This document shows, piece by piece, positions 10,528 through 21,252 of a DNA stretch of 64,000 bases. The translations under genes were made by a program, and so were the position numbers. Below the pieces are notes generated by a model, which searched no databases, had not been told where the DNA came from, and saw only the letters and a program-made list of their open reading frames with translations. Position 1 is the first letter of the stretch, and the number at the start of each line of letters is the position of its first letter. Source of the stretch: Maratus speciosus. Taxonomy: Eukaryota; Arthropoda; Arachnida; Araneae; Salticidae. The DNA is taken from NCBI GenBank assembly GCA_963932465.1, contig OZ010787.1, forward strand, positions 12,769,284 to 12,833,283, given 5' to 3'.

Positions 10528-11578
10528 TTATGTGTGGATCTTGGAAATCCCCAGGAATTGATTCAGTGCCAAAAACAGAGATGATTCGAATTGGGGACCT
10601 TGGTCAGTCGTCAGACGTAAAGGTGGCCCAAAACGGGCGATCCAACCAGCGTAAAAAGCTTCTGCTACACTCTCAGCAGTAGTGTCAACCAACGGAATTG
10701 CTTTCGGCCACTTGGTGAACCGGTAAACACATGTCAAGCAATACCGAAACCCATTAGATGGTGGAAATGGCCCAACCAAATCTATGTGCACATGCTGGAA
10801 CCGAGCTGATGGTTGTTCAAATGTGCCAATAGCACTTTTCGTGTGCCGGTGAACTTTGCTTCTTTGGCAGGAGATGCAGGATCGCACCCACACCACAACA
10901 TCCTTCTGCATTCCGGTCCAAACATAGCGTTCTGCAACTAGTTTCTGTGTCGCCTCGACACCAGGGTGAGACAACTCGTGCAATTTTTGGAAAACAATCT
11001 TCCGCATGCCTGCGGGCACAAAAGGTTTAATGCGACCTGTAGAGATATCACACTGTAACTTTAATTCTGAATCACCTACTGGCATCGCTTGAAATTTTAA
11101 ACTAGTGTCCCTTTCTTTTGCCTGCTGAAGGGAAATATCAGTTGCCTGTAATTTAGCCATATGTTCCAAATCAACAACACAGGACTTAATGGTCGAAATA
11201 TTTACTCTCGACAAAGCGTCAGCCACCACATTTTCTAAACCACTGATGTGTTGTATGTCTGTGGAAAATTGGCCTGTAAAATCAAGTTGACGAGTTTGTC
11301 GGGGTGAGCTTTTGTCTGTTTTTTGTCTGAACGCAAAAGTGAGTGGCTTGTGGTCTGTAAAAATTGTAAAGTTCCGACCTTCAAGCATATGTCGAAAATG
11401 CTGTACAGCGGAATACGTCGCCAAAAGTTCACGGTCGTAAGTACTATACTTTTGCTGTGCCGGTGACAAAGATTTTGAAAAAAATGCTAAAGGTTGCCAA
11501 TTGTTATTCACCTGCTGCTGCAAGGCTGCACCCATCGCAAAGTCTGATGCATCCACCACAATAGATAAAGGTGCCGTT
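10528..11578 (-). pseudogene. Gypsy RNase H and integrase core
   Basis: The minus-strand frame reads LSIVVDASDFAMGAALQQQ, YSTYDRELLATYSAVQHFRH and FTIFTDHKPLTFAF (RNase H). It continues with the integrase zinc-binding region, H...H in LHELSHPGVEATQKLV and C..C in CISCQRSK, and the catalytic core with Asp in VHIDLVGPFPPSNGF and Asp in LTTDQGPQFESSLF. It stops after GISKIHT, where a deletion removes the Glu-bearing segment. Without it the integrase cannot work. The protein would act in the reverse-transcription particle and at chromosomal integration. Confidence 0.92.
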
Positions 11579-11587
11579 GGTATGAAG

Positions 11588-11889
11588 CTCAGAGTAAAGA
11601 TAAGAAGTAGAGGCCGAATCCCATTGTTATTTCGGTCAGAACTTGAGGCACACATGTTTCCCGCTTTCATCGCCAAAAGGTTGTCTTTTATGGCGGTGAT
11701 CACCTTATTGGCAACTGTCGGATTTGATTTATGCGAGAGAAACGCCGATGCAAGAAAGTTTCAGCGGGAACCAGAGGAGAAAAACCGGTTTGGCGCGTTT
11801 TCTCTGCCCACCATCACGTGACGGTGGGTAGCGATCCCGGCGTCAAGAAAGGGTTGCTATTTCTGAGTCCAGTTATATGAGAAGTCTAT
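11588..11889. mobile_element. 302-bp insertion of unknown family with 9-bp TSD
   Basis: It interrupts the gypsy pol frame between ATLAYFIP and APLSIVVDAS. The nine bases GGTATGAAG occur on both sides (11579-11587 and 11890-11898). The body starts CTCAGAGTAAAGATAAGAAG and ends CAGTTATATGAGAAGTCTAT, with no obvious inverted termini, poly-A or tRNA head. It is richer in GC than its surroundings and holds a 22-bp near-perfect palindrome at 11807-11828 centred on TCACGTGA. I do not recognise the family. A 9-bp duplication would suit a Mutator-type or similar element, or a SINE-like insertion. Confidence 0.85.
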
Positions 11890-12945
11890 GGTATGAAGTA
11901 TGCTAATGTAGCAGCATTTGCAAGTTCTTCCTTACTACGTACGAAAGCATTATTAGATTCCTTTGTCCACTGAGCTAGGCTTTTGTCATTCTTTTTGGCA
12001 CCTTGTAAATATTTGTTTAACACCCCCTGTGTGTGCGCAGCAGGGTAAATAAACCGGCGATAAAAATTAAGCATGGCCAGATAACGACGCAATTCTTTAA
12101 TAGTTTCGGGACGAGGAAATTTTTTTTATCGGGTCAACCTTATCCTGGAGTGGGCTAATTCCCTCAGCGGAGATAGTATGCCCTAAGAATTTGACATTAG
12201 ATTGGCCAAAGACACACTTAGATGGGTTCAAACGTACCCCATACTGAGCTAGTTGCTCGAATACTTTTTGCAAATGTTGAATATGCTGCTCGTAATTCTC
12301 GGATGCTACCAGTACATCATCAAAATATGGAATGCAAAAATAAAGTCCACACAACACTCTATGGATAAAGCGCTGAAACGTCGCAGCACCATTGGCCAAA
12401 CCGAATGGCATATACAAAAATTCGAAAAGACCAAACGGAGTTGTGACGGCTGTTTTTTTAACATCCTCAGGTCGCACCGGGATCTGCTGATAAGCTCTAG
12501 CCAGATCCAATGTCGAAAAAATCTTTTTACCGTGGAGCGCTTGCGTGCAATCCTGAATATGTGGGACTGGATAGTGATCCGGAACGGTAGCAGCATTCAA
12601 ATTACGATAATCCCCACACGGACGCCAATCACCCTTAGATTTGGGAACCATGTGCAGCGGGCTAGCCCAAGAGCTGCTGGAAGGTCTGCAAATCCCGGCA
12701 GACATCATAAACTGAAATTCCTGCTTTGCCGCACGAAGCTTGTCTGGTGGAAGCCTGCGAGGCTTAGCGAACACAGGTGGACCTTTGGTTTCAATAATAT
12801 GCTGCTCATCATGCTTCGGGGGTTTAAGGGAGGCTGAAGTATCCGTAAGGCTTGGGAACTTATTAAGTAGCATATGGGATGGCGTTATTTCAGAAACCGT
12901 GCGTATTTTACTACCAATTGATTTATCAATTATGCCCTGCGCCTG
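11890..12945 (-). pseudogene. Gypsy reverse transcriptase (broken)
   Basis: The minus-strand frame contains [93 protein letters not shown] and the catalytic [11 protein letters not shown], then [14 protein letters not shown]. These are the reverse transcriptase blocks in order. The catalytic box is YFDD rather than the more usual YLDD or YVDD. An extra A in a run near 12120 shifts the frame, after which LRRYLAMLNFYRRFI (RT connection) continues to ATLAYFIP, where the 302-bp insertion begins. A TAA at 12946-12948 separates it from protease. Confidence 0.93.
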
Positions 12946-13344
12946 TTAGTTGGTAATGGGGTCGTGCAACTTCCCTTGGCGCACATCAATAAGTAAGCCA
13001 AAATGCCGAAGGAAATCGACCCCAATAATTGGCTGTGAAACGTCTGCGAGAATAAAAGACCAGTGAAATTCCCTGCGCAGCCCTAATTCAAGCTTTAAGA
13101 GCTGCTGACCAAAGGTAGGAATAATTGTGCCATTAGCAGCAAAAAGTTGGAGCTTATCTGCCGTTCGCGTTTTATTTGCTTTTGACACAAGTAAGACGGA
13201 CACATCAGCTCCCGTGTCGATTAAGAATTTCAAATGAGTAGTTCTGTCATTGAGATAGGGCCTATTTATTTGAACTATGCCGTCACCCTCAGATTTTAGT
13301 GACGGCCTTACTAGTTTCCCTCCCATGAGCAAGGCTTGCGGCAT
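12946..13344 (-). CDS. Gypsy aspartic protease region
   Basis: The minus-strand frame contains the aspartic protease motif LKFLIDTGADVSVLLVS (catalytic Asp in DTGA) and, about 70 residues on, SQPIIGVDFLRHFGLLIDV, the usual second block. It is in the same frame as reverse transcriptase. A TAA ends it, whereas an intact element would run on into reverse transcriptase, so the stop is probably a mutation. It lies in the -1 frame relative to gag and is probably reached by frameshifting at 13314-13320. The apparent Met at 13344 is probably not a real start. Confidence 0.88.
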   Translation of the reverse strand: MPQALLMGGKLVRPSLKSEGDGIVQINRPYLNDRTTHLKFLIDTGADVSVLLVSKANKTRTADKLQLFAANGTIIPTFGQQLLKLELGLRREFHWSFILADVSQPIIGVDFLRHFGLLIDVRQGKLHDPITN

Positions 13345-14087
13345 TCATTTGCTTTCTCAGCAAATGTGGCCTGGTACCAACATAAATTTTGAGAATTACC
13401 ATTCTTTTCGGTACTTTTATTGCGTTTATACTGCCTAAAACGGTCACAGGATTTGAAACGACCCTTCCTGAAATTATTCCCCTTTCCTTCCAACTTCTCC
13501 AAGCGTGTAGAGAGCGCAAGAATTAAGAATTTTAGCTCGGTATTACCTGACTGAATACTTTGAACCATGGGGGGGGGGGGAACCATTCGCAGCAATGATA
13601 CCATCAGCCATCTCGGCTAATTTGTCAAGCGCGGGTCATTAGATATTGCTAAAATTTGTTGAACATTAGTGGGTAGGCGCTGAAGAAATAACGTTTTCAG
13701 CAAATCATCTTTGACCTGGCTACCAGCCTTATTTCGCATTTCTAGCAGCAATCTGGAAGGTTTTTTATCCCCCAATTGTAAACCAGAAATCAACTCACGA
13801 ATGCACTGATCCTCACTTAACGAATACTGACTAATTAGTCGCGTTTTTAGCTTTTCGTACGGTTGATCAGGAGGCTGCTCGCTAATGATGTCACCTGCTA
13901 TTGCCAGCTCCTCAGGTTGCATTGATGCAACTAAATGATGAAACTATGTAACACTATCAGTAATCCTTGCTAGCTTAAACTGAGATTCTAAATGTAAAAA
14001 CCAAAGCTTCGGATTTCCCCGCCAAAACAGGGTCGCTTTTACACCAACCCTCTGAATGCTAGCTGAGGAGTCTACTGGGGTTGTCAT
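13311..14087 (-). pseudogene. Gypsy gag (broken)
   Basis: An ATG at 14087-14085 opens MTTPVDSSASIQRVGVKA, LFWRGNPKLWFLHLESQF and, after a TAG at 13944-13946, FHHLVASMQPEELAIAGDII, YEKLKTRLISQYSLSEDQ and LFLQRLPTNVQQILA. This is a gypsy gag. The frame is lost near 13617 and recovered at a G-tract (13569-13580), so the two indels compensate. The C-terminal part has a cysteine pattern NLCWYQATFAEKANECRKPC like the non-classical Cys motif of many arthropod gypsy gags. The frame ends at TAG 13311-13313, directly after the slippery site. Confidence 0.88.
13314..13320 (-). promoter_or_regulatory. Likely -1 ribosomal frameshift site, GGGAAAC
   Basis: On the minus strand the last codons of gag read GAG GGA AAC TAG. 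This places G GGA AAC exactly in the X XXY YYZ register of a -1 slippery heptamer, right before the gag stop. A -1 slip leads into CTA GTA AGG, the start of the protease/pol frame. I did not work out a downstream pseudoknot or stem. Confidence 0.75.
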
Positions 14088-14862
14088 TTCATAAAATATT
14101 TAATACACAATTAAACAAAAAAAATAATAAATGCAGGAAATATAATAATATATACAGGGTAGATGGTTTTAGAAACTTTAGCAACAAATTATGTGCTCAA
14201 ATGCGCAGCAAGGCCTAGTAGAAAAAATAATGCAAAGATAAGTATGAAAACAAAATATTTAAGCACGATACTATGCGGTAAACAATCCTTCAATTCGCCG
14301 AGGAGATTGGTGTGAAACACTAAAATGCGATTTACCTAAACATACGATTCTATCTGGCCAGGCTTAATTACTGCATATAATAATAACTCGCCTCATACCC
14401 CGAATTTCAAATAATCATATTATTAAGCAAACAAAAATGTTAATTTTGATAGCAATGAAATAAAACTGCATTTAAAATTTAGTACATTAGACAATATATA
14501 TATATATATACAAAAATAAGATAAAATGCGCAAAATGTAATGTTAAATTTACTACGGGGCAAGCAAAATTAATAAGCACACACAGAGGTAATGGTAATTT
14601 GAGACACCATAAAAAAAAATATGACTCACCAGAATTATCCTCACGCTATTTATATCGTAGCGCCGAGAACTCCAAATGCCAGTAGGTCTAGGTCATGAAA
14701 AAAAAACTGTGCAGCCACTGCATGAAATTATTTTGTGCACAAAATCTTGCGTAAATTTAATGCATATACCCTCTCGGGTGTCGGGTCACTATTAATGCAG
14801 AAACGTCGTACACCACGCCATAGTAAAGGCGATGTATTAAGATAACTAGGCAAAATGTTCTG
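14088..14862 (-). other. Gypsy 5' untranslated leader
   Basis: About 775 bp between the primer-binding site and the gag ATG. AT-rich, with a short (TA)n at 14494-14510. No coding frame. Confidence 0.6.
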
Positions 14863-14880
14863 CTCAAAGTCGAGTCGCCA
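14863..14880 (-). other. Primer-binding site of the gypsy element
   Basis: Two bases inside the 5' LTR the minus strand reads TGGCGACTCGACTTTGAG. TGG is the expected first triplet (complement of a tRNA CCA end), and TGGCGAC resembles the arginine-tRNA type used by 412-like elements. The tRNA assignment is inference. Confidence 0.65.
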
Positions 14881-14882
14881 CT

Positions 14883-15266
14883 TTAACACCGGGCAGCATA
14901 ACACCCGATAACTAATTCTAACTTCGTCGTTGAAGTAATAAAATAAATTAAAACACTGGAAGCATGAATTTAAGACTTGATAAAAACTTAACTAGTGTAT
15001 ATTACGTTAAAATTACATTCATCGCACATGTGTGCGGCAATACAGTAAGTAAAGCGTTACAGCTCAGATTCTAAACATGCGTTCACGAGGCAGTTCAACG
15101 TCCAAGTCCAACTGTCCAGCTGCAAAACGTTTCTTCCCGCCTTACCGCGGAGCTGATCCGTGCGGTTTTCAGTTACGGCGGAATAGAAACCATGGATGTG
15201 GTATGAAGAAAACAGGAGTCAGTTCACAAGTTGGTTTTGGGTTGTCGGCGATGCCAGATCCCCACA
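14883..15266 (-). repeat. 5' LTR of the gypsy element
   Basis: In minus orientation it begins TGTGGGGATCTGGCATCGCC and ends GCCCGGTGTTAA; 384 bp. It is the SINE-free partner of the LTR at 9360-9980. AATCT follows it at 15267-15271. Confidence 0.92.
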
Positions 15267-15344
15267 AATCTGTTTTGCCAAATTTTGTTCTCTTTTAATC
15301 CTCTATTCCATATTACCCGACTGTCTTATAATTCCCTCCAAACA

Positions 15345-17290
15345 TGGGCGTACCCAAGGGGGGGCTGATGGGGCTACAGTCCCCCCCCCCGAAATTTTCG
15401 AAAGTGAAATGAAAAAATGCTGTTTTTTCGTCTTTCCTTTTGGAAAAAAAATTATTTTTTTTTCAATCATACAGCGGACTAGTCATTCCCATTAGTCCCA
15501 TATTAGTCCACATTGACAACAAAAAAGAGAAAGGGGGCAGACGGGGTTACAGCCCCCACCCCCACACTCCTCCCGAAATAGTCGAAAAATTAAATGAAAA
15601 AGTTATTTTTTTTTACTTTTTTAAGATAATTCTGTAATTTTTTCTTCTCTCATACAGCAAAATAGACATTCTCGTTAACACCATATTAGTCCACATTGAC
15701 ATCACAGCCTACTCAAAGATGGTGGTCGAAAATGAAATGAAACAATAGTGCTGACTTTTTTTTCTGTTTGTTTGAGATAAATTTGCATTTTCCCCCCTAT
15801 TGTTCAACAGATTATGCGCTTCCTTCGCTTTACTTCCATATTAGTCCATACTGACACTAAAGAAGAGAAAGGGGGTTGATGGGATTGCAGCATCCCCATC
15901 CCAACCAGAAATATTCGAAAATTAAATGAAAAAAGTGTTATTTCCTTACTTTTTAAAGATAAATCTGTAATTTTTTTCTTCTGTCATACAGCAAAATAGC
16001 CATTCTCGTTAACACCATATTAGTCTATATTGACATTGCAGCAGACCCAAAGATGGGGAGGGGGCTGATGGAATTACAGCCCCCTCCCCTGGAAATAGTC
16101 GAAAATGAAATGATAGAATTGTGCGGATTTTTTTCAGTCTGTTTGAAATAAATTTGCATTTTCTTCCCTATCATCCAACAGACTAGCCGCTCCCTTCGCT
16201 GTAGTTCCATATTAGTGTACAGTGACACCACATTATACCCAAAAAGGTAGAAAGGGGCTAATAGGGTTACAGCCCTCTCCCAAAAAAGTCGAACATGAAG
16301 ATATTTTCCTTTTTTTTAGACAAATTTATATTTTCCCCCTATTATTCAACAGAGTAGCCGCTCTCTTCTTTTTAGTTCCATACTAGTGCACAGTGGCACC
16401 ACATTATACCCAAAGAGGTGAAAGGGGCTAATGGGGTGCCCCCTTCCTAAATAGTCGAAAATGAGATGAAAAAAAAGCTGATTTTTTTTCTTCTTGTTTG
16501 AGATAAATTTGTAATTTTTCTTCTGTCATACAGTGAAATAGCCATTCTCGTTAAATCCATATTAGTCCACACTGACATCACAGCATACCGAAAGAAGGGG
16601 AGGCAGCTGATGGGCTTACAGCCCCCTCCTCCCGAAATAGTCGAAAAAAAATATTGCTTTTTTTCTTTCTGTTTGAGATAAATTTGCATTTTTTTCTCCT
16701 ATCATTCAACAGACTAGCTACACTCTTCTGTTTAGTTCCATATTAGTGCACAGTGACACCACATTATACCCAAAGAGTAGAAAGGGGGTGATGGGATTAC
16801 AGACCTCTCCCAAAATGGTTGAAAATGAAATGAAAAAAGTGCTAATTTTTTTTCTTTTTGTTTGAAATAAATTTGTAATGCAACTGTTTTCTGCAATACA
16901 ACGAACTAGGCCTTCTGGCTAGTCTCATATCAGCGCACAGTTACACCACAGTATACCCAATGAGGGGAAGGGGCTGATGGGGTTATAGGGTCCCCTTTCA
17001 AAGTAATCAAAAATGAAAAAAAACTCCTGTTTTTTTCTTCTTTCTTTTGAGATAAAATTAATTTTTTTTTCTTCGGCACAGCTAGTCTGGTTAGTCCCAT
17101 ATACTAGTGCATAGTGATGCCCCAACATACACCCAAAAAAGTCGATGGCGACGGGGGTTATGAGGTTACAGCTTCATTCCACCTCCGAAAAGATCGCAGT
17201 GAAATGAAAAATGGGCTGATATTGCCTCTTTTTCAGATAAATTTGTTTTATTTTCTGGCATGCCACGAATTTGTTTTTCTTGTTAATCCA
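15345..17290. repeat. Tandem array of ~180-bp units, about ten copies
   Basis: Diverged units of 160-190 bp each contain a phrase near CCATATTAGTCCACATTGAC (starts near 15498, 15684, 15837, 16015, 16206, 16378, 16557, 16738, 16926 and 17098). This is followed by a G-rich stretch, ATTACAGCCCCCTCCC, GTCGAAAATGAAATGAAAAA and a T-tract. Open frames across it are short and repetitive, and I do not read them as genes. Confidence 0.85.
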
Positions 17291-17629
17291 ATATCCTCCT
17301 CAGTCCTGCGACCAGATTTACTTGAAACCACAAAATAAATTTTCAAATGACTGAAAAATAGCTCCATACCTGTTTTACTGGATAAATGAAAACGTATATG
17401 GTCAGTTCAAGAGACCTACAAGTAAATTCGACAAATCAAAAAGTAGTTTAATTTAAGGAGTTTTTTAATTTCTCTCACAGTCGACGGGCGCCAAGATTGC
17501 CAATGCGGAAATATGTTAATGCACAGCAACACTACAGCTAATCACAAGTCGATTTAAAAGAAGGTAAATTCGAAGCTAAATCGGAAATCCAGTGCGGAAG
17601 AGTTGACTGTAAAAGTAGCTTATTAACTT

Positions 17630-20150
17630 TGATTTTTCAGTCGCATCTCCATGCTAAAAATTTGTGTTTTTTCCACGGTTTTGTGACAAAATTTGGATTT
17701 TCTCCGCAGTCCTTTGAAGAAATTCGCTTTTTCTGTAGCTTTTTGCTGAAGTTCGCGTTTTTTTACGCACTCCTTCGTCGAAATTTGATTACCTTGATCT
17801 GTGACGAAATTTGCGTTTTTGTTTTCGTGATCCTGTCGAAATTTGTGTTTTTTCCGCGTTTTTTCGACGGGTTTTTGATGAAATTCAAGTTTTTTTCGCG
17901 AATTTTTGCCGAAATTCTCGTTTTTTACGAAATTCTTCGTCGAAATTTGCTTTTTTTCCCGCAGCTTTTTTGAAGAAATTCGCGGGTTTTTTTCTTGTCT
18001 TTTTGATGAAATTTGCTTTTTTTTCTGCGGCTCTTTGACAAAAGTAGCGTTTTTTCGCGGCCGTTTGACGAAATTCGCTTTTTCTCCGCAGTCTTTTAAC
18101 GAAATTCACGTTTTTCTGCGGCCCTTCTTTGTCACCCTGCTTTTTCCTTTTTTGCGATCCTTTAACGAAATTCGAGTTTTTTCTGCGGCCCTTTGACGAA
18201 ATTCGCGTTTTTTCCGAGGTCATTTGCCAAAATGCGCGTTTTTTTTAGAAAATACTTCGTCGAAATTTGCGTCTTTTCCGCGGATTTTTGACGAAATTTG
18301 CGTTTTTTTCTCGTCTTTTTGATGAAATTCGCGTTTATTTGCGATCCTTTACAAAATTAGCCTTTTTTTCGCAGCCCTTTGACGGAATGCGTGTTTTAAG
18401 CGATCTTTTTCGAAATTCGCGTTTTATCGCGACCATTTGATGAAATTCGCGTTTTTTCTGCGGCCCTTTGACAAAATTTGCGTTTTTTTCGAGATCCTTT
18501 GTCGAAATTTGCTTTTTTTCGCGGCTTTTTGACGAAATTCGCTTTTTTCCGCAGCCTTTTGACGAAATTTCCGTTTTTCTGTGGCCCTTGTGAATCTGCT
18601 TTTTCTTCTTTTTGCGATCCGATCCTTTAACGAAATTCGCGTTTCTTTCTCTTCCCTTTGACGGTTGCGTGATTTATTAGCAATCTTTTGCCGAAATTTG
18701 CGTTTTGTCCGCGGCTTTTGACGAAATTTGCGCTTTTTTCTCGTCTTCTTGATGAAATTTGCGTTTTTCTGTGGCCTTTTGACGAAATTCACGTTTTTTC
18801 TGTGTACCTTTGACGAAATGCGCGTTTTCCCGCTTTCTTTTGAAGGAATGCGTGTTTTTTTAGCGATCATTTGTCGAAATTTGCGTTTTTTTTTACGCAA
18901 TCCTTCGTCGAAATTTGCGTTTTTTGTGCGAATTTTTGACGAAATTAGCGTTTTTTTCTCGTCTTTTTGATGAAATTCGCGTTTTTTTGCGATCCTTTAC
19001 GAAATTGGCTTTTTTTTTCGCAGCCCTTTGACGGAATGCATGTTTTAAGCGATCTCTTTTTCGAAATTCATGTTTTTTCCGCGACTTTTTGATGAAATTC
19101 GCATTTTTTTACGACTCTTTGACGAAATTTGCGTTTTTTAGAGATCCTTTGTTGAATTTTGCTTTTTTCCGCGGCTTTTTGACGAAATTCACTTTTTTTT
19201 CGAGATCCTTTGTCGAAATTTGCTTTTTTCCGCGGCTTTTTGACGAAATTTGCTTTTTTCCGCAGCCTTTTGACGAAATTCACGCTTTTCTGTGGCCCCT
19301 TTTTTGTGACCCTGCTTTTTCTTTTTCTATTGCGATCGTGTAACGAATTCGCGTTCTTTCCTCTTCCCTTTGACGGAATGCGTGTTTTTTTTTAGCGATC
19401 CTTTGTCGAAATTTACGTTTTTTCTGTGGTCATTTGCCGAAATTCGCGTTTATTTAGGCAATCCTTCGTCGAAATTAGCATTTTTCTGCAGCTTTTTGAT
19501 GAAATTTTCGTTTTTCGCCGACCTTCTGACGAAATTCACGTTTTTTCTGTGAGCCTTTGACGGAATGCGTGTTTTTTTAGCGATCCTTTGTCGAAATTTG
19601 CGTTTTTTTCTGCGGCCCTTTGACGAAATTCGCGATTTTTCTGCGGTCATTTGACGAAATTCACGTTTTTTCGGTGGCCATATGACGAAATTCGTGTTTT
19701 TTCGCAATCCTTCGCCGAAATTTGCGTTTTTCTGCGGCTTTTCGACAAAATTAGCGATTTTTTTCTCGTCTTTTTGATGAAATTTGCGCTTTTCTGCGCC
19801 CTTTTGACAAAATTCACGTTTTTCCATCTCCCTTTGACGAAATTCGCTTTTTTGCGATCCTTTACAAAATTAGCTCTTTTTTCACAGCCCTTCGACGGAA
19901 TGCATGTTTTTAGCGATCTTTTTTCGTAATTCGCGTTTTTTCTGTGGCCTTATGACGAAATTTGACTTTTTTTTTCGCAATCCTTTGACAAACTTCGCAT
20001 TTTATCAGTGGCCCTATGACAAAATTTCGGTTTTTTTCCTTTTCGGATCCTTTAAAAAAATTGGAGATTTTTTTTCTGCGAACGAGTGATGAAATTGATT
20101 TTTTTCGGCGACCATGTCAAAAATCGCGATATTTTTTAAGTCCAAATTTT
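17630..20150. repeat. Minisatellite of ~30-bp units with higher-order repeats
   Basis: Dozens of copies of a unit close to TTTGACGAAATTCGCGTTTT followed by TTCTGCGGCC or GCGATCC. Longer blocks recur, for example CCTTTGACGGAATGCATG near 18374, 19023 and 19885, so there is higher-order order. The T-rich sense strand and A-rich reverse strand leave many open frames on both strands (Phe-rich or Lys-rich, up to about 158 codons). The frames are by-products of the unit and show no gene features. Confidence 0.88.
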
Positions 20151-20375
20151 CGGGCTGGACCAAATTTTTCAAATTTTCGGAAAATTTGGAACAAAGTCAC
20201 CCCTCTCTCTCCCCCCCCCCCCCCTCCCTGGCTACGGCCTTATTGGCAAAAATGATTTCTGTTTATAACGCAATTCAACGTGTTTCGTAAGATTTAGAAC
20301 ATTATGGAAATTTAAGTCAGCCCCCCCCCCCCCCCCCCCCCGAAATAAAATCCTGGGTACGCCACTGCCTCCAAA

Positions 20376-20660
20376 TACGTTTATTATTATTCGTTCGCAT
20401 GCGATCAAATTTCGTAAAATAATTAATGACTGTAAATAACTATTCACAGATTGGTGAAATTTGTATCTGCATTCGGTTTTCGGGTTTTAAAAATATCGAG
20501 CTGCAGTATTTATTGCCTCAAATGTAAATGGTATAACATAATACCCAAAGTTCCCTTACATATTTGTCATTAGTCCATACAAGTGATTAAGTTCATAAGT
20601 GATTTTCATATAAGTGATTTGTTACTATCGAACAAAATATATACTGATTAAAACAATTAC
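20376..20660. other. No feature seen
   Basis: AT-rich sequence between the hAT-like element and the next MITE. Confidence 0.4.
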
Positions 20661-21066
20661 ACTGTTAAAAATCTGTAGCTTTTGTTGCATAGTGACTCCA
20701 CCGCTTTTATAGGAAATGATTACTTGACTACACATTTGACATTTATCTGGCCTCTGTGCTTGGCGTCAAGCGCCCGCTTATAAGTCATTGTCAGTATATA
20801 CAGGGAGAGATAGCACACACAAGGAAATTAACAACACAGAGAAATACAGCCGGGAGCTCCACAAAGAGTGTGCAACGGAGCCAGCGGGATTCGAACCCGT
20901 ACCCACATACACTCGCAAGCGATTAGCGGTGTGATGCCTTGACCACTCAGCCACGATGGGCCCATTACTTGACTATAATATGGAGCATTCTCATTGACCA
21001 GAATAGCGATATTCTGTAAAAACGATGGAGTGATTATGCAGCTAAAGCTTCAGATTTTTAACAATG
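20661..21066. repeat. MITE interrupted by a SINE
   Basis: The left end ACTGTTAAAAATCTGTAGCT and the reverse complement of the right end (ATTGTTAAAAATCTGAAGCT) match over about 45 bp. Without the SINE at 20731-20963 and one TSD copy the element is about 160 bp. Confidence 0.75.
20731..20963 (-). mobile_element. tRNA-Ser-derived SINE, second copy
   Basis: The minus strand starts with a tRNA-like head (GGCTGAGTGGTCAAGGCATC, GCTAATCGC, B box GGTTCGAATCC). The same body as 9561-9800 follows (GGAGCTCCCGG, ACTTATAAGCGGGCGC). The 12-bp duplication ATTACTTGACTA flanks it exactly (20719-20730 and 20964-20975). Its 3' tail differs from that of the other copy. Confidence 0.93.
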
Positions 21067-21077
21067 AGTGGAGCACA

Positions 21078-21252
21078 TGTCCCGAGATCCAGATAGATTT
21101 TTCGCTGTTAACGAAATGATATTGACCAATCAGAATCCTGCATTTTTGCGAATTTACTGTTTTTTTACTTCAAACAGCGAAAAATCCACAAAAATGCAGG
21201 CTTCTGATTGGTCAATCTCATCTCGCTAACAGCGAAAAATCTATCTCGATCC
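21078..21252. repeat. Palindromic MITE, ~175 bp
   Basis: The left arm carries AGATAGATTTTTCGCTGTTA and TTGACCAATCAGAA; the right arm carries the complements. The arms cover nearly the whole element. Confidence 0.8.

Larger units (their letters stand above)
9360..15266 (-). mobile_element. Ty3/gypsy retrotransposon, both LTRs, defective
   Basis: A 5.9-kb element on the minus strand. It has two LTRs, a 5-bp target duplication AATCT on both sides (9355-9359 and 15267-15271), a primer-binding site next to the 5' LTR and a purine-rich tract next to the 3' LTR. The order gag, protease, reverse transcriptase, RNase H, integrase is the Ty3/gypsy order. No env-like gene is present. It is disabled by stops, frameshifts, a 302-bp insertion in the RT/RNase H region and a deletion in integrase. 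The LTRs remain highly similar, so it is fairly young. Confidence 0.92.
15343..20367. mobile_element. hAT-like non-autonomous element carrying satellite arrays
   Basis: The left end starts CATGGGCGTACCCA and the right end, complemented, starts CAGTGGCGTACCCA. The 8 bases CCTCCAAA flank both ends (15335-15342 and 20368-20375). Termini of CAnnG form plus 8-bp duplications are the hAT signature. C-tracts lie close to both ends. The 5.0-kb interior has no transposase: it consists of two tandem arrays and connecting AT-rich DNA. A second terminus-like phrase, CCTCCCTGGCTACGGCC (about 20222-20240), suggests a further element end inside the right edge. Confidence 0.8.

Noticed and set aside
18424..18900. 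158-codon Lys/Arg-rich open frame on the minus strand
   Set aside because: It is the translation of the 30-bp minisatellite. Similar frames occur on both strands along the array and the composition follows from A- and T-runs.
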